The notes under the pieces: model-generated | What the model saw: the letters and a program-made list of their open reading frames with translations, nothing else | What the model was told of the DNA's origin: nothing | Database searches by the model: none | Shown here: in pieces, positions 1 through 8,774 of the stretch | How the letters are laid out: every line of letters begins with the position of its first letter | How positions within the stretch are numbered: position 1 is the stretch's first letter | From: Azonexus sp. | GTDB taxonomy: Bacteria > Pseudomonadota > Gammaproteobacteria > Burkholderiales > Rhodocyclaceae | Length of the DNA stretch: 35,896 bases | Reading direction: 5' to 3' | Assembly: GCA_030691385.1 (NCBI GenBank) | Contig: JAUYEI010000087.1 | Span: 1 to 35,896, forward strand | Made by a program: the position numbers and the translations under genes

Positions 1-416
1 TTCGGCCACGGGTTCGGATAGAGGTTGTAATGGCGGGCCAGACGAACGCCGTTGTCAGCCAGCAGACGCCAGAAATCGACCAGATCGGCGCGGATCAGCC
101 GGGCATTGGCCGACATGGGCAAGGGTTTGCCGCGACTGATGCGGTCGACCGACTGATCGACGCCAAAAACGAAATGATCGGGAAAGGTCTCGGCGATACG
201 CTGCGTGCTCCAGCCGACGCCGCAGCCGGCGTCGAGGATGAGCGGCGCCTGCGGATTCCACGCCGCGCGCGCCGCCATGGCCAGCGCAAAAGCCTCGCGG
301 TTGTAATCGGCAACCGGCTTCCGGAACGGGTGCGCCATGTGGCGGCGGACGAGCGCTTCGAGATCGCGGTGCGGTCCGTCCTGGGCGCTGGAAATGAAGC
401 GGGAGTTACCGTCCAT
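1..416 (-). CDS. TrmB-like SAM-dependent methyltransferase (partial, 3' end outside window)
   Basis: The minus strand from the ATG at 416 reads open to the window edge, giving about 138 residues. A class I methyltransferase motif I is visible (LILDAGCGVG, about residues 69-78), followed by an acidic residue after the next strand (FGVDQS). The visible C-terminal part RHYNLYPNPWP resembles the LYPNPWPK-type motif of tRNA (guanine-N7) methyltransferases of the TrmB family, so the substrate is probably a tRNA or another RNA. The start codon overlaps the dusC stop by one base (TGATG), so the two are probably translationally coupled; both would act on tRNA. The rest of the gene is not in the window. 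It could be a divergent TrmB paralogue rather than TrmB itself. Confidence 0.8.
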   Translation of the reverse strand, partial: MDGNSRFISSAQDGPHRDLEALVRRHMAHPFRKPVADYNREAFALAMAARAAWNPQAPLILDAGCGVGWSTQRIAETFPDHFVFGVDQSVDRISRGKPLPMSANARLIRADLVDFWRLLADNGVRLARHYNLYPNPWP

Positions 417-1387
417 CACGCCGCCAGCCGTTCCGGCGTCAATAACCCCTCGGCGACCAGCGCTGCATCGATTTCAGCCGCGCCTTTGATCGGCCGCAGG
501 CGGTCGTAGAGTTCGCCGGCCTCCGGGTAATTCCGGCGCAGCATGGCCAGCCATTGCTTGAGCCGGCCACCGGCATGCACCGCCACCACTTTCTTGCGCA
601 CGCCCAGCCAGTAGTCGGCAACGGCCGGCCGGATTTCATCCCAGCCGCCGCATGCCTCGTCAAATTGCTCGCCGCGCACGCGCCGGGCCAGCAACGGGTC
701 GGCGACGGCGCCGCGGCCGATCATGATGTCGGCGCAACCGGTCGCCGCCTGGCAATTGCGAAAATCCTCGACGCTCCACACCTCGCCATTGGCGATCAGC
801 GGGATGTCGATGCTGGCGCGCACCCGGTCGATCCATTCCCAGCGGGCCGGCGGGCGATAGCCATCGGCCTTGGTCCGGCCATGCACAATCAGTTCGTCGA
901 TGCCGGCGGCGACCAGCGCCTGGGCGTTGTCGACGGCCCGGCTGGTATTGTCGATGCCAAGGCGCATCTTGGCCGTAAACGGAATGTGCGCCGGCACCAC
1001 GGCGCGCACGGCGCTGGCGATCTCGTTCAGTAGCTTGGGTTCGCCGAGCAAGGCAGCCCCACCGCGATGGCGATTCACCGTCGGCGCCGGACAGCCGAAA
1101 TTGAGGTCGATGCCGGCCGGTTTGAGCGTCACCAGCCGCGCCGCATTCGCGGCCATCAAAAACGGATCGGAGCCGAGCAACTGGACGCGCATCGGCGTCC
1201 CGGCCGCCGTCTTGCTCCCATTCATCAGTTCCGGACAAATCCGCTCGTAGGTCTTGGCCGGCAGCACATTGGCCGAGACCCGGACAAACTCGCAGATACC
1301 CCAGTCGTAGCCACCAATGGCCGTCAGCACGCCGCGCAACAAATCGTCGGCGAGCCCTTCCATGGGGGCGAGAAGAATGCGGGACAT
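416..1387 (-). CDS. dusC: tRNA-dihydrouridine(16) synthase DusC
   Basis: FMN-dependent enzyme that reduces a uridine in the tRNA D-loop to dihydrouridine. The N-terminus MSRILLAPMEG is the family TIM-barrel start. EFVRV, RVQLLG, the DLNFGCPAPTVNRHRGGAALL block with the catalytic Cys, the VHGRT motif and IANGE/MIGRGA phosphate-binding motifs all follow in order. The EFVRV and RICPEL blocks favour DusC over DusA or DusB. Length is 323 residues, normal for the family. I chose the ATG at 1387 because family proteins begin right before LLAPMEG; an upstream in-frame ATG at 1423 would add 12 unconserved residues. It heads a two-gene unit with the downstream methyltransferase. Confidence 0.93.
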   Translation of the reverse strand: MSRILLAPMEGLADDLLRGVLTAIGGYDWGICEFVRVSANVLPAKTYERICPELMNGSKTAAGTPMRVQLLGSDPFLMAANAARLVTLKPAGIDLNFGCPAPTVNRHRGGAALLGEPKLLNEIASAVRAVVPAHIPFTAKMRLGIDNTSRAVDNAQALVAAGIDELIVHGRTKADGYRPPARWEWIDRVRASIDIPLIANGEVWSVEDFRNCQAATGCADIMIGRGAVADPLLARRVRGEQFDEACGGWDEIRPAVADYWLGVRKKVVAVHAGGRLKQWLAMLRRNYPEAGELYDRLRPIKGAAEIDAALVAEGLLTPERLAA

Positions 1388-1421
1388 GCGGCGAAATCCG
1401 GGTCGGGAAAGGAAGGGGCGC

Positions 1422-1427
1422 ATTATA
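1422..1427 (-). promoter_or_regulatory. Candidate -10 box for dusC
   Basis: A perfect TATAAT reads on the minus strand 34 nt before the dusC ATG. No convincing -35 hexamer lies at 17 nt, so this is a weak call resting on the hexamer and its position alone. Confidence 0.35.
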
Positions 1428-1579
1428 AGCCGCCAACGCTGACGAGTTGGCGAGGCCAGGAAAACGCGAAGATCAGGGAAGCTGGGAACGATTTGAATTG
1501 GCAGACATCGGCCAAGAGCGGCCGGTCGAATTTTCTAGGCTGCGTTAGCAATAGGCTGATCTGAGACATTCATGCCCGG

Positions 1580-1631
1580 CAGTGCTGGTTAGCACTGCAA
1601 TTATCACCCGACTCTCGGCGGGCTGAGAGTC
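1580..1631 (-). terminator. Two tandem hairpins after the DUF4041 gene
   Basis: Immediately past the stop of the minus-strand DUF4041 gene lie two perfect 7-bp stems: GACTCTC/GAGAGTC (1610-1631, 8-nt loop) and CAGTGCT/AGCACTG (1580-1597, loop GGTT). Neither has a clean T-run, so they may act as a processing or stabilising structure rather than an intrinsic terminator. Confidence 0.5.
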
Positions 1632-1635
1632 AGCC

Positions 1636-3057
1636 TTATGCACTCGGAACAATACGTTTTGAGCTTTCGCCCAACGCAATCCGCTCCGAGGCCAGAATAG
1701 ACTCCAGCGGTATGGCCAACCGAAGGCTCTCGCGGTACTGTTCCGCTGGGGCCGCATGGACCACTTCCACCACCGCGTCATAGTTGGTCCGAATCACGGC
1801 CTCTATCTCATTTAGGTCGGCGCGGAAAAACTCCTTGCGTCCATTGACCTTGTTGAGTCTGCCAGCCGCGAAATGGGAGTGCAGCTTGGCCTCCAGTGCC
1901 GGGGCGTTGTCAGAAAATATCAGTGCGTGTACATCGAACCGGAAGGGTACCGAGGCATCCCCCAACTCATCCACTCGGTCCATAGGCTCAAGCCTTCGGG
2001 TCATGCCTATCTTGTAGACGTCCTCCCCAAACGCGCCGATGTTGGATATCACGTAGACATAGCCCGCCCGGGCGTTCTGTTCGCGGTAATCGAGCAGCCT
2101 TTCCTCTTCATCGAGCTTGCTGTTCTGGCTAGAAAGTTCGTCGATCCTGGTCTGCAGGTCGTCACGCTCTTGCTGGTCGTTAGAAGCACCAAGGCGCAAT
2201 TGCAGCTTCTGGAGAGCGCTGGCGAAATGCCTGCGCTCCTTTTCAATCTTGGCGCGCGCCTCCCGGATCTCCCTTTCGAGCTTTTCTTGCTCGCGTTGGT
2301 CGTCCCGCGCCTGCCGGGCGGCTTCTTTTTCCTCCTGGCGTTTCACCTGGTATTCGTGTGCCAGATACAATTCCTGCAGCTTGCGCTCCAAGACGATGTC
2401 TTTCCAAAAAGCATCGACGGCATTCAACAGCTTGTTGCAGGTCTCGAATGACCGTCGAATGCGCTCCTCCATTTTCTCTAAGTTGCTGAATTTGACGTTG
2501 TCAACGCAATACTCGCTCTCGCTGTTGAATGACCTCAATGCCAGCTTCAATACGTCCTTGCGCAATTTCTTCCACTGCGCCTTGGTGAGCTCGACGGCAT
2601 GGTTGTCCCATGCATCCACCTCTGCACTCAACCTTCTGGCCGTTTGCTTCTGGTCCTCGCGAATCTCATCGAGTCGTGCCTTGTAGTCGATGCTGTTTGT
2701 GAATTGATACTTGGGCTCGTAGAGTGCAAATGATTCCAGCAAAACGGTGTCCTCTGCTCCCAAAATCTGTTGCTGAACCGCCCGAAGCTGGGCTCGTGCT
2801 GCTTCCAGATCACTCTGTGTCGTAGCGACTTGGGCCTGAATACCAGCCAGTCGGGATTCTTCGGCCTGAATCTGCTTTTGAACCGCCAGCATATCCAGCA
2901 ATCCCAACTCCCGGGCCTTGGTTTCCAAATCGTCGTACTTGGCCTGCAGCGCTTGGATGTCAGCCTGGGATTGCTGTCGGTGCGCCTGCAATTCGGCTTC
3001 CAGCCTAGCCGCATTGGCCTTGTGTTCCGGGCCTTTGAAATAGTCGCCCAATGCCAT
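1636..3057 (-). CDS. DUF4041 domain protein with C-terminal T5orf172 (GIY-YIG-type) nuclease domain
   Basis: 473 residues. Residues about 20-110 are Gln/Glu/Ala-rich and look like coiled coil. The middle (about 110-320) fits the DUF4041 architecture with a long charged coiled coil. Residues about 332-425 are a T5orf172/MUG113 domain of the GIY-YIG superfamily: GYVYVISN, VYKIGMTRR, then LEAKLHSHF and the RKEFF segment. Proteins of this build occur in phages and accessory regions; the substrate is not known to me. The ATG at 3057 has a strong ribosome site (GCAGGGAGAG, about 7 nt upstream), so the ATG at 3090 is rejected. The gene is less GC-rich than dusC and pgm around it and shares no function with them, which suggests horizontal arrival. 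Confidence 0.8.
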   Translation of the reverse strand: MALGDYFKGPEHKANAARLEAELQAHRQQSQADIQALQAKYDDLETKARELGLLDMLAVQKQIQAEESRLAGIQAQVATTQSDLEAARAQLRAVQQQILGAEDTVLLESFALYEPKYQFTNSIDYKARLDEIREDQKQTARRLSAEVDAWDNHAVELTKAQWKKLRKDVLKLALRSFNSESEYCVDNVKFSNLEKMEERIRRSFETCNKLLNAVDAFWKDIVLERKLQELYLAHEYQVKRQEEKEAARQARDDQREQEKLEREIREARAKIEKERRHFASALQKLQLRLGASNDQQERDDLQTRIDELSSQNSKLDEEERLLDYREQNARAGYVYVISNIGAFGEDVYKIGMTRRLEPMDRVDELGDASVPFRFDVHALIFSDNAPALEAKLHSHFAAGRLNKVNGRKEFFRADLNEIEAVIRTNYDAVVEVVHAAPAEQYRESLRLAIPLESILASERIALGESSKRIVPSA

Positions 3058-3232
3058 TTTTTCTCTCCCTGCCCGCTCTACTGCAGGCATGCTTGAATTG
3101 GGATTATCGTCTCGATTCCTTTGAGTCTGTTCCCCAATCTTGCGAAATGTATGTCGGCTCCCGTTGCATTACCGTCGTAGCGGCTTTGAGTCGCTGCTTC
3201 AGCAAAGGGTACGAAGCAGTCCGTCCGACCCC

Positions 3233-4870
3233 CTACTCCGCCAGAGCTGCCGTGACGATGGCCTGCGCCTCGCTGACTAATTCGGCGAGGTGTTCGGCGC
3301 TCTTGAAGCTTTCGGCGTAGAGCTTGTAGATGTCTTCGGTGCCCGATGGACGGGCGGCGAACCAGCCGTTGGCGGTGCTTACCTTGAGGCCGCCGATGGC
3401 TGCGCCGTTGCCGGGGGCTGTGGTCAGGCGGGCGGTGATGGCTTCGCCGGCCAGGGTTGAGGCGCTGACCTTGTCGCCGGTCAGTCGCTTGAAGGCAGCT
3501 TTCTGTTCGCGGCTGGCCGGGGCGTCGATGCGGGTGTAGTACGGCGTGCCGTAACGCGCGGCGAGTTCCTGGTAATGGCGGCCCGGGTCCTGGCCGGTGA
3601 CGGCAGTGATTTCGGCGGCGAGCAGGCCGAGGATGATGCCGTCCTTGTCGGTCGTCCACACCGCGCCGTCGCGCTTGAGGAAACTGGCCCCGGCGCTTTC
3701 CTCGCCGCCGAAGCAGATGCTGCCGTCGAGCAGGCCGGCCGAGAACCACTTGAAGCCGACCGGCACCTCGTAGAGCGTACGCCCCAGGCCGGCGACGACG
3801 CGGTCGATCAGGCCGCTCGACACCAGGGTCTTGCCGACAGCCGAGGCCGCCGACCATTGCGGACGATGGGAGAGCAGGTACTGGATAGCGACGGCGAGGT
3901 AATGGTTGGGATTGACCAGGCCGAGCGAGGGCGTGACGATGCCGTGGCGGTCGACGTCGGCGTCGTTGCCCCAGGCGATGTCGAAGCGGTCCTTGAGGGC
4001 GACCAGGCTGGCCATGGCGTAGGGGCTGGAACAATCCATGCGGATCTTGCCGTCGTGATCGAGGGTCATGAAGCCGAAGCCGGGATCGACCGCCGGATTG
4101 ACCACCTCGATGTCGAGGCCGTAAAGCTCGGCAATCGGCTGCCAGTAGGCCACTGCCGCGCCGCCCAGCGGATCGATGCCGATGCGCAGTTTGGCCTTGC
4201 GGATCGCCTCCATGTCGATGGCTTCGCCGAGTTCGGCGATGTAGGGCGTCATCAGGTCGACCGCTTTGGTCGTCGGCGCGGCCAGGGCCTGCGCGTAAGA
4301 AAGGCGATTGACGCCGCGATTGCCGTCGGCCAGCAGGGTGTTGGCGCGCTGCTCGATCCACCCCGTGACGTCGGTATCGGCCGGGCCGCCGTGCGGCGGG
4401 TTGTACTTGATGCCGCCATCCTGCGGCGGATTGTGCGAGGGCGTGATGACGATGCCGTCGGCGCGGTCGGCCGGATTGCCGGCGTTATGGACGAGAATGG
4501 CGCGCGAAATGACCGGCGTCGGCGTGTAGCCGTCATCGGCCTGGAGATGCGTCAGCACGCCGTTGGCAGCGAGAACTTCGAGGGCAGTCTGCTGGGCCGG
4601 GCCGGATAGCGCGTGGGTGTCCTTGCCGAGGAAGAGCGGGCCGTTGATGCCGGCCTGGGCGCGGTATTCGGCGACGGCCTGGGCGATGGCAAGAATGTGC
4701 GCCTCGTTGAAACTGCCATTGAGCGCCGTGCCGCGATGGCCGCTGGTGCCGAAGGCAACGCGCTGGGCGGGATCGCTGGCGTCCGGCAGATTCCGGTAGG
4801 CCGCCAGCAGGGCGGGAATGTCGGTCAGGCTGGATTTCGGGGCCGGCTGGCCGGCAAGGGGATGCGCCAT
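3233..4870 (-). CDS. pgm: Phosphoglucomutase (alpha-D-glucose phosphate-specific)
   Basis: Interconverts glucose 1-phosphate and glucose 6-phosphate, linking glycolysis with glycogen and cell-surface sugar synthesis in the cytoplasm. 545 residues, the usual length. Motifs: FGTSGHRG (40-47), catalytic phosphoserine loop TPSHNPP with Ser145, metal loop [10 protein letters not shown] with Asp303/305/307, sugar loop [10 protein letters not shown], and the C-terminal phosphate loop RPSGTED. Similarity to E. coli Pgm is close throughout (for example the NHRAGQPA-like start and [12 protein letters not shown]). AGGA lies about 8 nt before the ATG. It stands alone on the minus strand, divergent from the PIN gene. 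Confidence 0.97.
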   Translation of the reverse strand: MAHPLAGQPAPKSSLTDIPALLAAYRNLPDASDPAQRVAFGTSGHRGTALNGSFNEAHILAIAQAVAEYRAQAGINGPLFLGKDTHALSGPAQQTALEVLAANGVLTHLQADDGYTPTPVISRAILVHNAGNPADRADGIVITPSHNPPQDGGIKYNPPHGGPADTDVTGWIEQRANTLLADGNRGVNRLSYAQALAAPTTKAVDLMTPYIAELGEAIDMEAIRKAKLRIGIDPLGGAAVAYWQPIAELYGLDIEVVNPAVDPGFGFMTLDHDGKIRMDCSSPYAMASLVALKDRFDIAWGNDADVDRHGIVTPSLGLVNPNHYLAVAIQYLLSHRPQWSAASAVGKTLVSSGLIDRVVAGLGRTLYEVPVGFKWFSAGLLDGSICFGGEESAGASFLKRDGAVWTTDKDGIILGLLAAEITAVTGQDPGRHYQELAARYGTPYYTRIDAPASREQKAAFKRLTGDKVSASTLAGEAITARLTTAPGNGAAIGGLKVSTANGWFAARPSGTEDIYKLYAESFKSAEHLAELVSEAQAIVTAALAE

Positions 4871-4946
4871 GGTGATGTCCTGGGGTAGAGGTTTTCCGGC
4901 CGCTTGCCGGCATCAGCCAACAGCGGGGACGACATGGTAACAAAGG

Positions 4947-4975
4947 TTTATGACCGGCAAGTATTTCGCGCTCAA
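4947..4975 (-). promoter_or_regulatory. Candidate pgm promoter
   Basis: On the minus strand, TTGAGC (4975-4970) and CATAAA (4952-4947) are separated by exactly 17 nt, each matching 4 of 6 sigma70 consensus positions, about 76 nt upstream of the pgm start. Confidence 0.35.
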
Positions 4976-5038
4976 CAATGGGACGACCAACGACTGGATT
5001 CTGCCCCCGACCGCCGGCCGGAACCGTGTCCTGGCGCA

Positions 5039-5044
5039 TATAAT
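5039..5044 (+). promoter_or_regulatory. -10 box of the PIN gene, likely leaderless
   Basis: A perfect TATAAT lies 8 nt before the ATG at 5053, which would place transcription start at or within a base or two of the start codon. No ribosome-binding site is present. No clear -35 is visible. The same TATAAT-N8-ATG arrangement precedes yciB at 18007. Confidence 0.5.
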
Positions 5045-5052
5045 CCCGCCCC

Positions 5053-5472
5053 ATGCTGCGCTTAGTTCTCGATACCAATGTCGTCCTCGACCTCTTCCAC
5101 TGGGGCAATACCGATGCCGTGCCGATCATGGCGGCGCTGGAGGCTGGGCGGATTCAATGCGTCGTCGACGCCCGCACGCTTGATGAGCTGCAACGCGTGC
5201 TGACCTACCCGCAACTAAAATTGACCCCGGACATGATGGCCGAGCGTTACGCCCGCTACACCCGGCTGGTCGAGGTTTTCCCCGAAGGCGAAGCGCCGAA
5301 GCTGCCGCGCTGCAAGGATAGGGACGACCAGAAGTTCCTTGAGCTGGCCGCCCGCTGCGGCGCCGACCTGCTGGTCAGCAAGGACAAGGCGCTGCTCAGG
5401 CTGCGCGGACGGACGACGCTGGGATTTCAGATCGTCAAGCCGGCAGCCGCATCGGCATTGCTGACAACGTGA
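5053..5472 (+). CDS. PIN-domain protein, putative orphan toxin (COG1569-like)
   Basis: 139 residues forming a single PIN fold, a Mg-dependent RNase family in which four acidic residues bind metal. Visible: LVLDTNVVLDLF with Asp7, an acidic LDELQ segment (about residues 42-46), then CKDRDDQKFLELAARCGADLLVSKD, which supplies the remaining acids. This last block is typical of the family annotated as toxin-antitoxin toxin component, PIN family. No antitoxin-sized gene lies directly upstream: the neighbouring 180 nt are the divergent pgm promoter region. It is either an orphan toxin or a PIN RNase with a housekeeping role. The start is set by the only in-frame ATG near the -10 box. Confidence 0.82.
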   Translation: MLRLVLDTNVVLDLFHWGNTDAVPIMAALEAGRIQCVVDARTLDELQRVLTYPQLKLTPDMMAERYARYTRLVEVFPEGEAPKLPRCKDRDDQKFLELAARCGADLLVSKDKALLRLRGRTTLGFQIVKPAAASALLTT

Positions 5473-5511
5473 GGCAAATTTAGTCTCTGGTGGGCGCCGC
5501 CCCACAATCCC

Positions 5512-5544
5512 ACGGTCAACCGGAAATAATGGCCAAAATTGAAA
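5512..5544 (+). repeat. Dispersed 33-bp A-tract repeat, copy 1
   Basis: Starts with the core ACGGTCAACCGG, then AAATAA and a second A-rich tract ending TTGAAA. It lies in the 97-nt gap between the convergent PIN and lipoprotein genes. See the finding on the repeat family. Confidence 0.85.
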
Positions 5545-5569
5545 AGGGATGCGCGGCGAATCGGCCTCG

Positions 5570-6526
5570 CTACTTCCCGTCAATTTCATATATCTGCGAG
5601 AGCAACTGGCGGAATGCCGAGGTGTGCCCGGGTTCGGTCGGACGAACTACCCCATGTTCCTGCAGGACGGCGATCAATTTCATTGGCGCAACGCGCTTGT
5701 CCCCAACGATCTCGACATGCCCGGCCTGCACTTCGACGCGCGTCAGCCGGTGATCGTCTTCAACCATTGAATTGCGCTGTTCGGCCAGCGAGAAAATGTC
5801 GTCATCCTCGATGCAACGGCCGTTCTCCTCATAGCGACAGGTATCGCGCTCATCGGTATCGATTTTCAGATAGCTGGCGACTTGATCGGTCAATGCGCCC
5901 GGCTCGCGAATAAACCGCGACGAGTAGGTGATGTCGGCCCACTTCGGGCCGGTCGCCACGTAGCAACTCAAGGGCAGTAGCCCGAGCGTCAGCGGGTACA
6001 ACCAGGATTTGCCACAGGTGCGGGCGGCCTCTATTCCCGAGAATGGCCCCGAGACGGTCACCAGGCGCAAATCGACGTGCGGCGTGCGGGTCGATTCGGT
6101 CAGCGAGCCGCGGGCGATCAGCGCGCCCTGGCTGTGGCCGATCACCGTCACCTGCGGCACATGCGATTGCTCGACGAGTTGCTCGATTGCGGTCCTCAGT
6201 GCAGCCGCACTGTGCGCCAGTTTGGCCCGGTCATCGTAGGTAAAACAGGCCGATTGCTGACCGTGGAAGGCCAACACCTGAGCCAGACCACGAAACTGGC
6301 CCGACGAGCCGAAACAGCCATGGACCAGCACGTTGATCGGCTGGCTCGCATCAAAGCGCAGGCGCCGATCCGGATTGTCCGTGCACGGGCCGAGGCCGGG
6401 AATGTTGATGGTAACGCTGGGTGGCGATTGGTGGCCGGGTTCGAGATCGAGCGCATGCGTCGCCTGGCGCGTCGCGCAGCCACCAAGAAGACTGACGGCG
6501 ACCATGAAGAAACCGATGCGAACCAT
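5570..6526 (-). CDS. Lipoprotein with alpha/beta-hydrolase fold
   Basis: 318 residues. The N-terminus has a signal peptide ending in the lipobox LLGGC, so the mature protein is probably lipid-anchored at Cys17. A hydrolase core follows: NVLVHGCFGS (oxyanion region), then VTVIGHSQGALIA, which holds the nucleophile in GHSQG. A late histidine (VQAGHVEIVGD) could complete the triad. The substrate is unknown; an esterase or lipase is the safest description. Start: the ATG at 6526 has AGGTG 6 nt upstream; a GTG at 6535 is possible. The gene is bracketed by two same-direction copies of the 33-bp repeat (5512 and 6566). Confidence 0.8.
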   Translation of the reverse strand: MVRIGFFMVAVSLLGGCATRQATHALDLEPGHQSPPSVTINIPGLGPCTDNPDRRLRFDASQPINVLVHGCFGSSGQFRGLAQVLAFHGQQSACFTYDDRAKLAHSAAALRTAIEQLVEQSHVPQVTVIGHSQGALIARGSLTESTRTPHVDLRLVTVSGPFSGIEAARTCGKSWLYPLTLGLLPLSCYVATGPKWADITYSSRFIREPGALTDQVASYLKIDTDERDTCRYEENGRCIEDDDIFSLAEQRNSMVEDDHRLTRVEVQAGHVEIVGDKRVAPMKLIAVLQEHGVVRPTEPGHTSAFRQLLSQIYEIDGK

Positions 6527-6565
6527 GTTGGACACCTGACAGATTTGGCGGGAGCGCTGAATCCT

Positions 6566-6598
6566 ACGGTCAACCGGAAAAAATAGCCAAAATCAAAA
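6566..6598 (+). repeat. Dispersed 33-bp A-tract repeat, copy 2
   Basis: Core ACGGTCAACCGG followed by AAAAAA and AAAA tracts. It sits between the eutC stop and the start of the lipoprotein gene, both on the opposite strand. Confidence 0.85.
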
Positions 6599-6623
6599 TG
6601 ACGGGCGAACTTTTGTTTGTCCT

Positions 6624-7388
6624 TCAAACACCGCCCGGATTCCCCGGCAGCGTGTGTATTTCGCTGTCATCCTTCAAACCGATGCCAGTCAATTGACGGG
6701 CCAGGGCGGCACGGATCAGCCAGGCCAGCTTGACCGAGGCGGCGGCCGGCGTCAGCCCGGCCGGGCGGATGTTGGAAAGGCAATTGCGTTCAGCGTCGAG
6801 CCGGCCGATCTTCGGCGCAAAAGTCAGGTAAGCCCCGAGGCTGTCGGGCGACGAGAGGCCCGGTCGCTCGCCCAGGATGACGAGCACCAGCCGCGCCCCG
6901 AGCACGGCGCCAACCTCGTCGCCGAGTGCCACCCGGCCCTGGCGGGCAATGACCGGCGGTGCGATACGCAAGCCGTCGAGCAGGGGCAACAGGGCATGCA
7001 GCAGCGGCAAGGCGTTCTCATGCACGGCGGTCGCCGACAGGCCGTCGGCAATCACGATGGCCACATCGGGCGCCTCGGGAAGACGCCGGGCGAGAAGCGT
7101 CGCGGCGCTGGCCTCGTCCAGACAGCGGCCGAGGTCCGGGCGCTGCAAGTATGTGTGGCGGTCGATGGCCTGGCTATGGACGACGAAGGGTTCAGCCCCG
7201 CCTATCTCGCGCCAGCGGGTAGCCAGCCCGTCGACATCAAGCGCCTGATGCACGGCGTCGCGGGCCAGCGCGTGGGCGACATCGAAATTGAGGACGGCGG
7301 CCGTCGGCAGGCTGTTGCCGGCACGCCCCAGGGCGATGCGGGCGGCGGTCAGCGTCGCCAGCGCTTGCCAGGGGTCCGGACGGCTCAT
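6624..7388 (-). CDS. eutC: Ethanolamine ammonia-lyase small subunit
   Basis: Small subunit of the adenosylcobalamin-dependent enzyme that splits ethanolamine into acetaldehyde and ammonia. 254 residues. Family hallmarks: TAARIALGRAGNSLPT near the N-terminus (B12/substrate region), IVIADGLSATAVH, LVLILGERPGLSSPDSLGAYLT, and a C-terminal ERNCLSNIRPAGL block. The ATG at 7388 overlaps the eutB stop by four bases (ATGA), the usual coupling of these two subunits. No microcompartment, permease or reactivase gene is in the window. Confidence 0.95.
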   Translation of the reverse strand: MSRPDPWQALATLTAARIALGRAGNSLPTAAVLNFDVAHALARDAVHQALDVDGLATRWREIGGAEPFVVHSQAIDRHTYLQRPDLGRCLDEASAATLLARRLPEAPDVAIVIADGLSATAVHENALPLLHALLPLLDGLRIAPPVIARQGRVALGDEVGAVLGARLVLVILGERPGLSSPDSLGAYLTFAPKIGRLDAERNCLSNIRPAGLTPAAASVKLAWLIRAALARQLTGIGLKDDSEIHTLPGNPGGV

Positions 7389-8773
7389 GACAGGCACCGC
7401 CGCAAGTCGGCCAGCAGTCGATGATCGGGGCTGGCCAGCAGCAGGCGCCCGGCACCATCGGTCAAACCCATGCTCGCCAGCCAGGCTTCGAATTCCGGCG
7501 CCCGCTGCAAACCGAGCGCCTGACGGACGAATAGCTGGTCGTGGAAGGAGGTGCTCTGGTAATTGAGCATGATGTCGTCGGCCCCCGGCACGCCCATGAT
7601 GAAATTGACGCCGGCCGTGCCGAGCAGCACGAGCAGGTTGTCGATGTCGTCCTGATCGGCCTCGGCGTGGTTGGTGTAGCAGATGTCGCAACCCATCGGC
7701 AGGCCGAGGAGCTTGCCGCAGAAGTGATCTTCGAGCCCGGCACGGATGATCTGCTTGCCGTCGTAGAGGTATTCAGGGCCGATGAAACCGACCACGGTAT
7801 TGACCAGCAAGGGCTTGAAATGACGGGCCACGGCATAGGCCCGCGCCTCGCAGGTCTGCTGGTCGACGCCGTGGTGGGCGTTGGCCGACAGGGCGCTGCC
7901 CTGCCCCGTTTCGAAATACATGACGTTGTCGCCGACCGTGCCGCGCTTCAGCGACAGCGCCGCCTCTCGCGCTTCGTGGAGCAGGGCCAGGTTGATGCCG
8001 AAGCCGGCGTTGGCTGCCTCGGTGCCGGCGATGGACTGAAAGACCAGATCGACCGGCAGTCCCGCCTCGATGGCGCGGATCTGGCTGCTGACATGAGTCA
8101 GCACGCAGGATTGGGTGGGAATTTCGAAGCGCCCGATCAGTTCGTCGAGCATGCGCCACAAGCTGGCCAGCGCCGGCAGGCTGTCCGACGCCGGGTTGAT
8201 GCCGATCACCGCGTCGCCAACGCCGTACATCAGGCCGTCGAGCATCGAAGCGGCGATACCACCGGCGTCGTCGGTCGGATGATTCGGTTGCAAGCGCACG
8301 GCCAGCCGGCCGGGCAGGCCGATGGTGTCGCGGAAGGCGGTGACGACCCGGCACTTGCGGGCCACCGCGATGAGGTCCTGGTTGCGCATCAGCTTGCTGA
8401 CGGCCGCCGCCATTTCCGGCGTGATACCCGGCGCCAACGCCGCCAGTTCGACCTCTACGGTTGAATTGTCGAGCAGCCATTCGCGGAATTCACCGACCGT
8501 CAGCGCGGCGACCGGCGCGAAGGCGGCGGAGTCGTGGCTATCGACGATCAGGCGGGTGACTTCGTCGATTTCGTAGGGGATCAGCGCTGTGTCGAGAAAG
8601 GAGCGCAAGGGCAGATCGGCCAGCACCAGCCGCGCCGCCATCCGCTCGGCCGCACTCTGGGCGGCAATGCCGGCCAGCGCGTCGCCGGAACGGGCCGGGC
8701 TGGCCTTGGCCAGCACCTCGCGGAGATCGGCGAAGCGATAGCCTTGCGAACCGACGCTGGCCCGATAGCTCAT
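7385..8773 (-). CDS. eutB: Ethanolamine ammonia-lyase large subunit
   Basis: Catalytic TIM-barrel subunit that binds ethanolamine and, with EutC, adenosylcobalamin. 462 residues, close to the 453 of E. coli. Highly conserved blocks are visible: FETGQGSALSANAHHG, NTVVGFIGPEYLYDGKQ, IRAGLEDHFCGKLLG, MGCDICYTNHAEADQ and GADDIMLNYQSTSFHD. I start it at the ATG at 8773 (MSYRASVGSQGYRF), since the upstream in-frame extension overlaps yaaA and is not family-like. It begins one base after the yaaA stop (TGACATG), so yaaA, eutB and eutC look like one transcript. Confidence 0.96.
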   Translation of the reverse strand: MSYRASVGSQGYRFADLREVLAKASPARSGDALAGIAAQSAAERMAARLVLADLPLRSFLDTALIPYEIDEVTRLIVDSHDSAAFAPVAALTVGEFREWLLDNSTVEVELAALAPGITPEMAAAVSKLMRNQDLIAVARKCRVVTAFRDTIGLPGRLAVRLQPNHPTDDAGGIAASMLDGLMYGVGDAVIGINPASDSLPALASLWRMLDELIGRFEIPTQSCVLTHVSSQIRAIEAGLPVDLVFQSIAGTEAANAGFGINLALLHEAREAALSLKRGTVGDNVMYFETGQGSALSANAHHGVDQQTCEARAYAVARHFKPLLVNTVVGFIGPEYLYDGKQIIRAGLEDHFCGKLLGLPMGCDICYTNHAEADQDDIDNLLVLLGTAGVNFIMGVPGADDIMLNYQSTSFHDQLFVRQALGLQRAPEFEAWLASMGLTDGAGRLLLASPDHRLLADLRRCLS

Positions 8774-8774
8774 G

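Noticed and set aside
1062-1095. Thr-Val-Asn-Arg in DusC, as in the repeat-encoded peptides
   Set aside because: It is part of the conserved CPxPTVN active-site motif of Dus enzymes and the DNA does not match the repeat beyond GACGGTGAA.
3574-4609. Long plus-strand frame of 344 codons across pgm
   Set aside because: It is the antisense shadow of pgm, whose catalytic motifs are all present on the minus strand.
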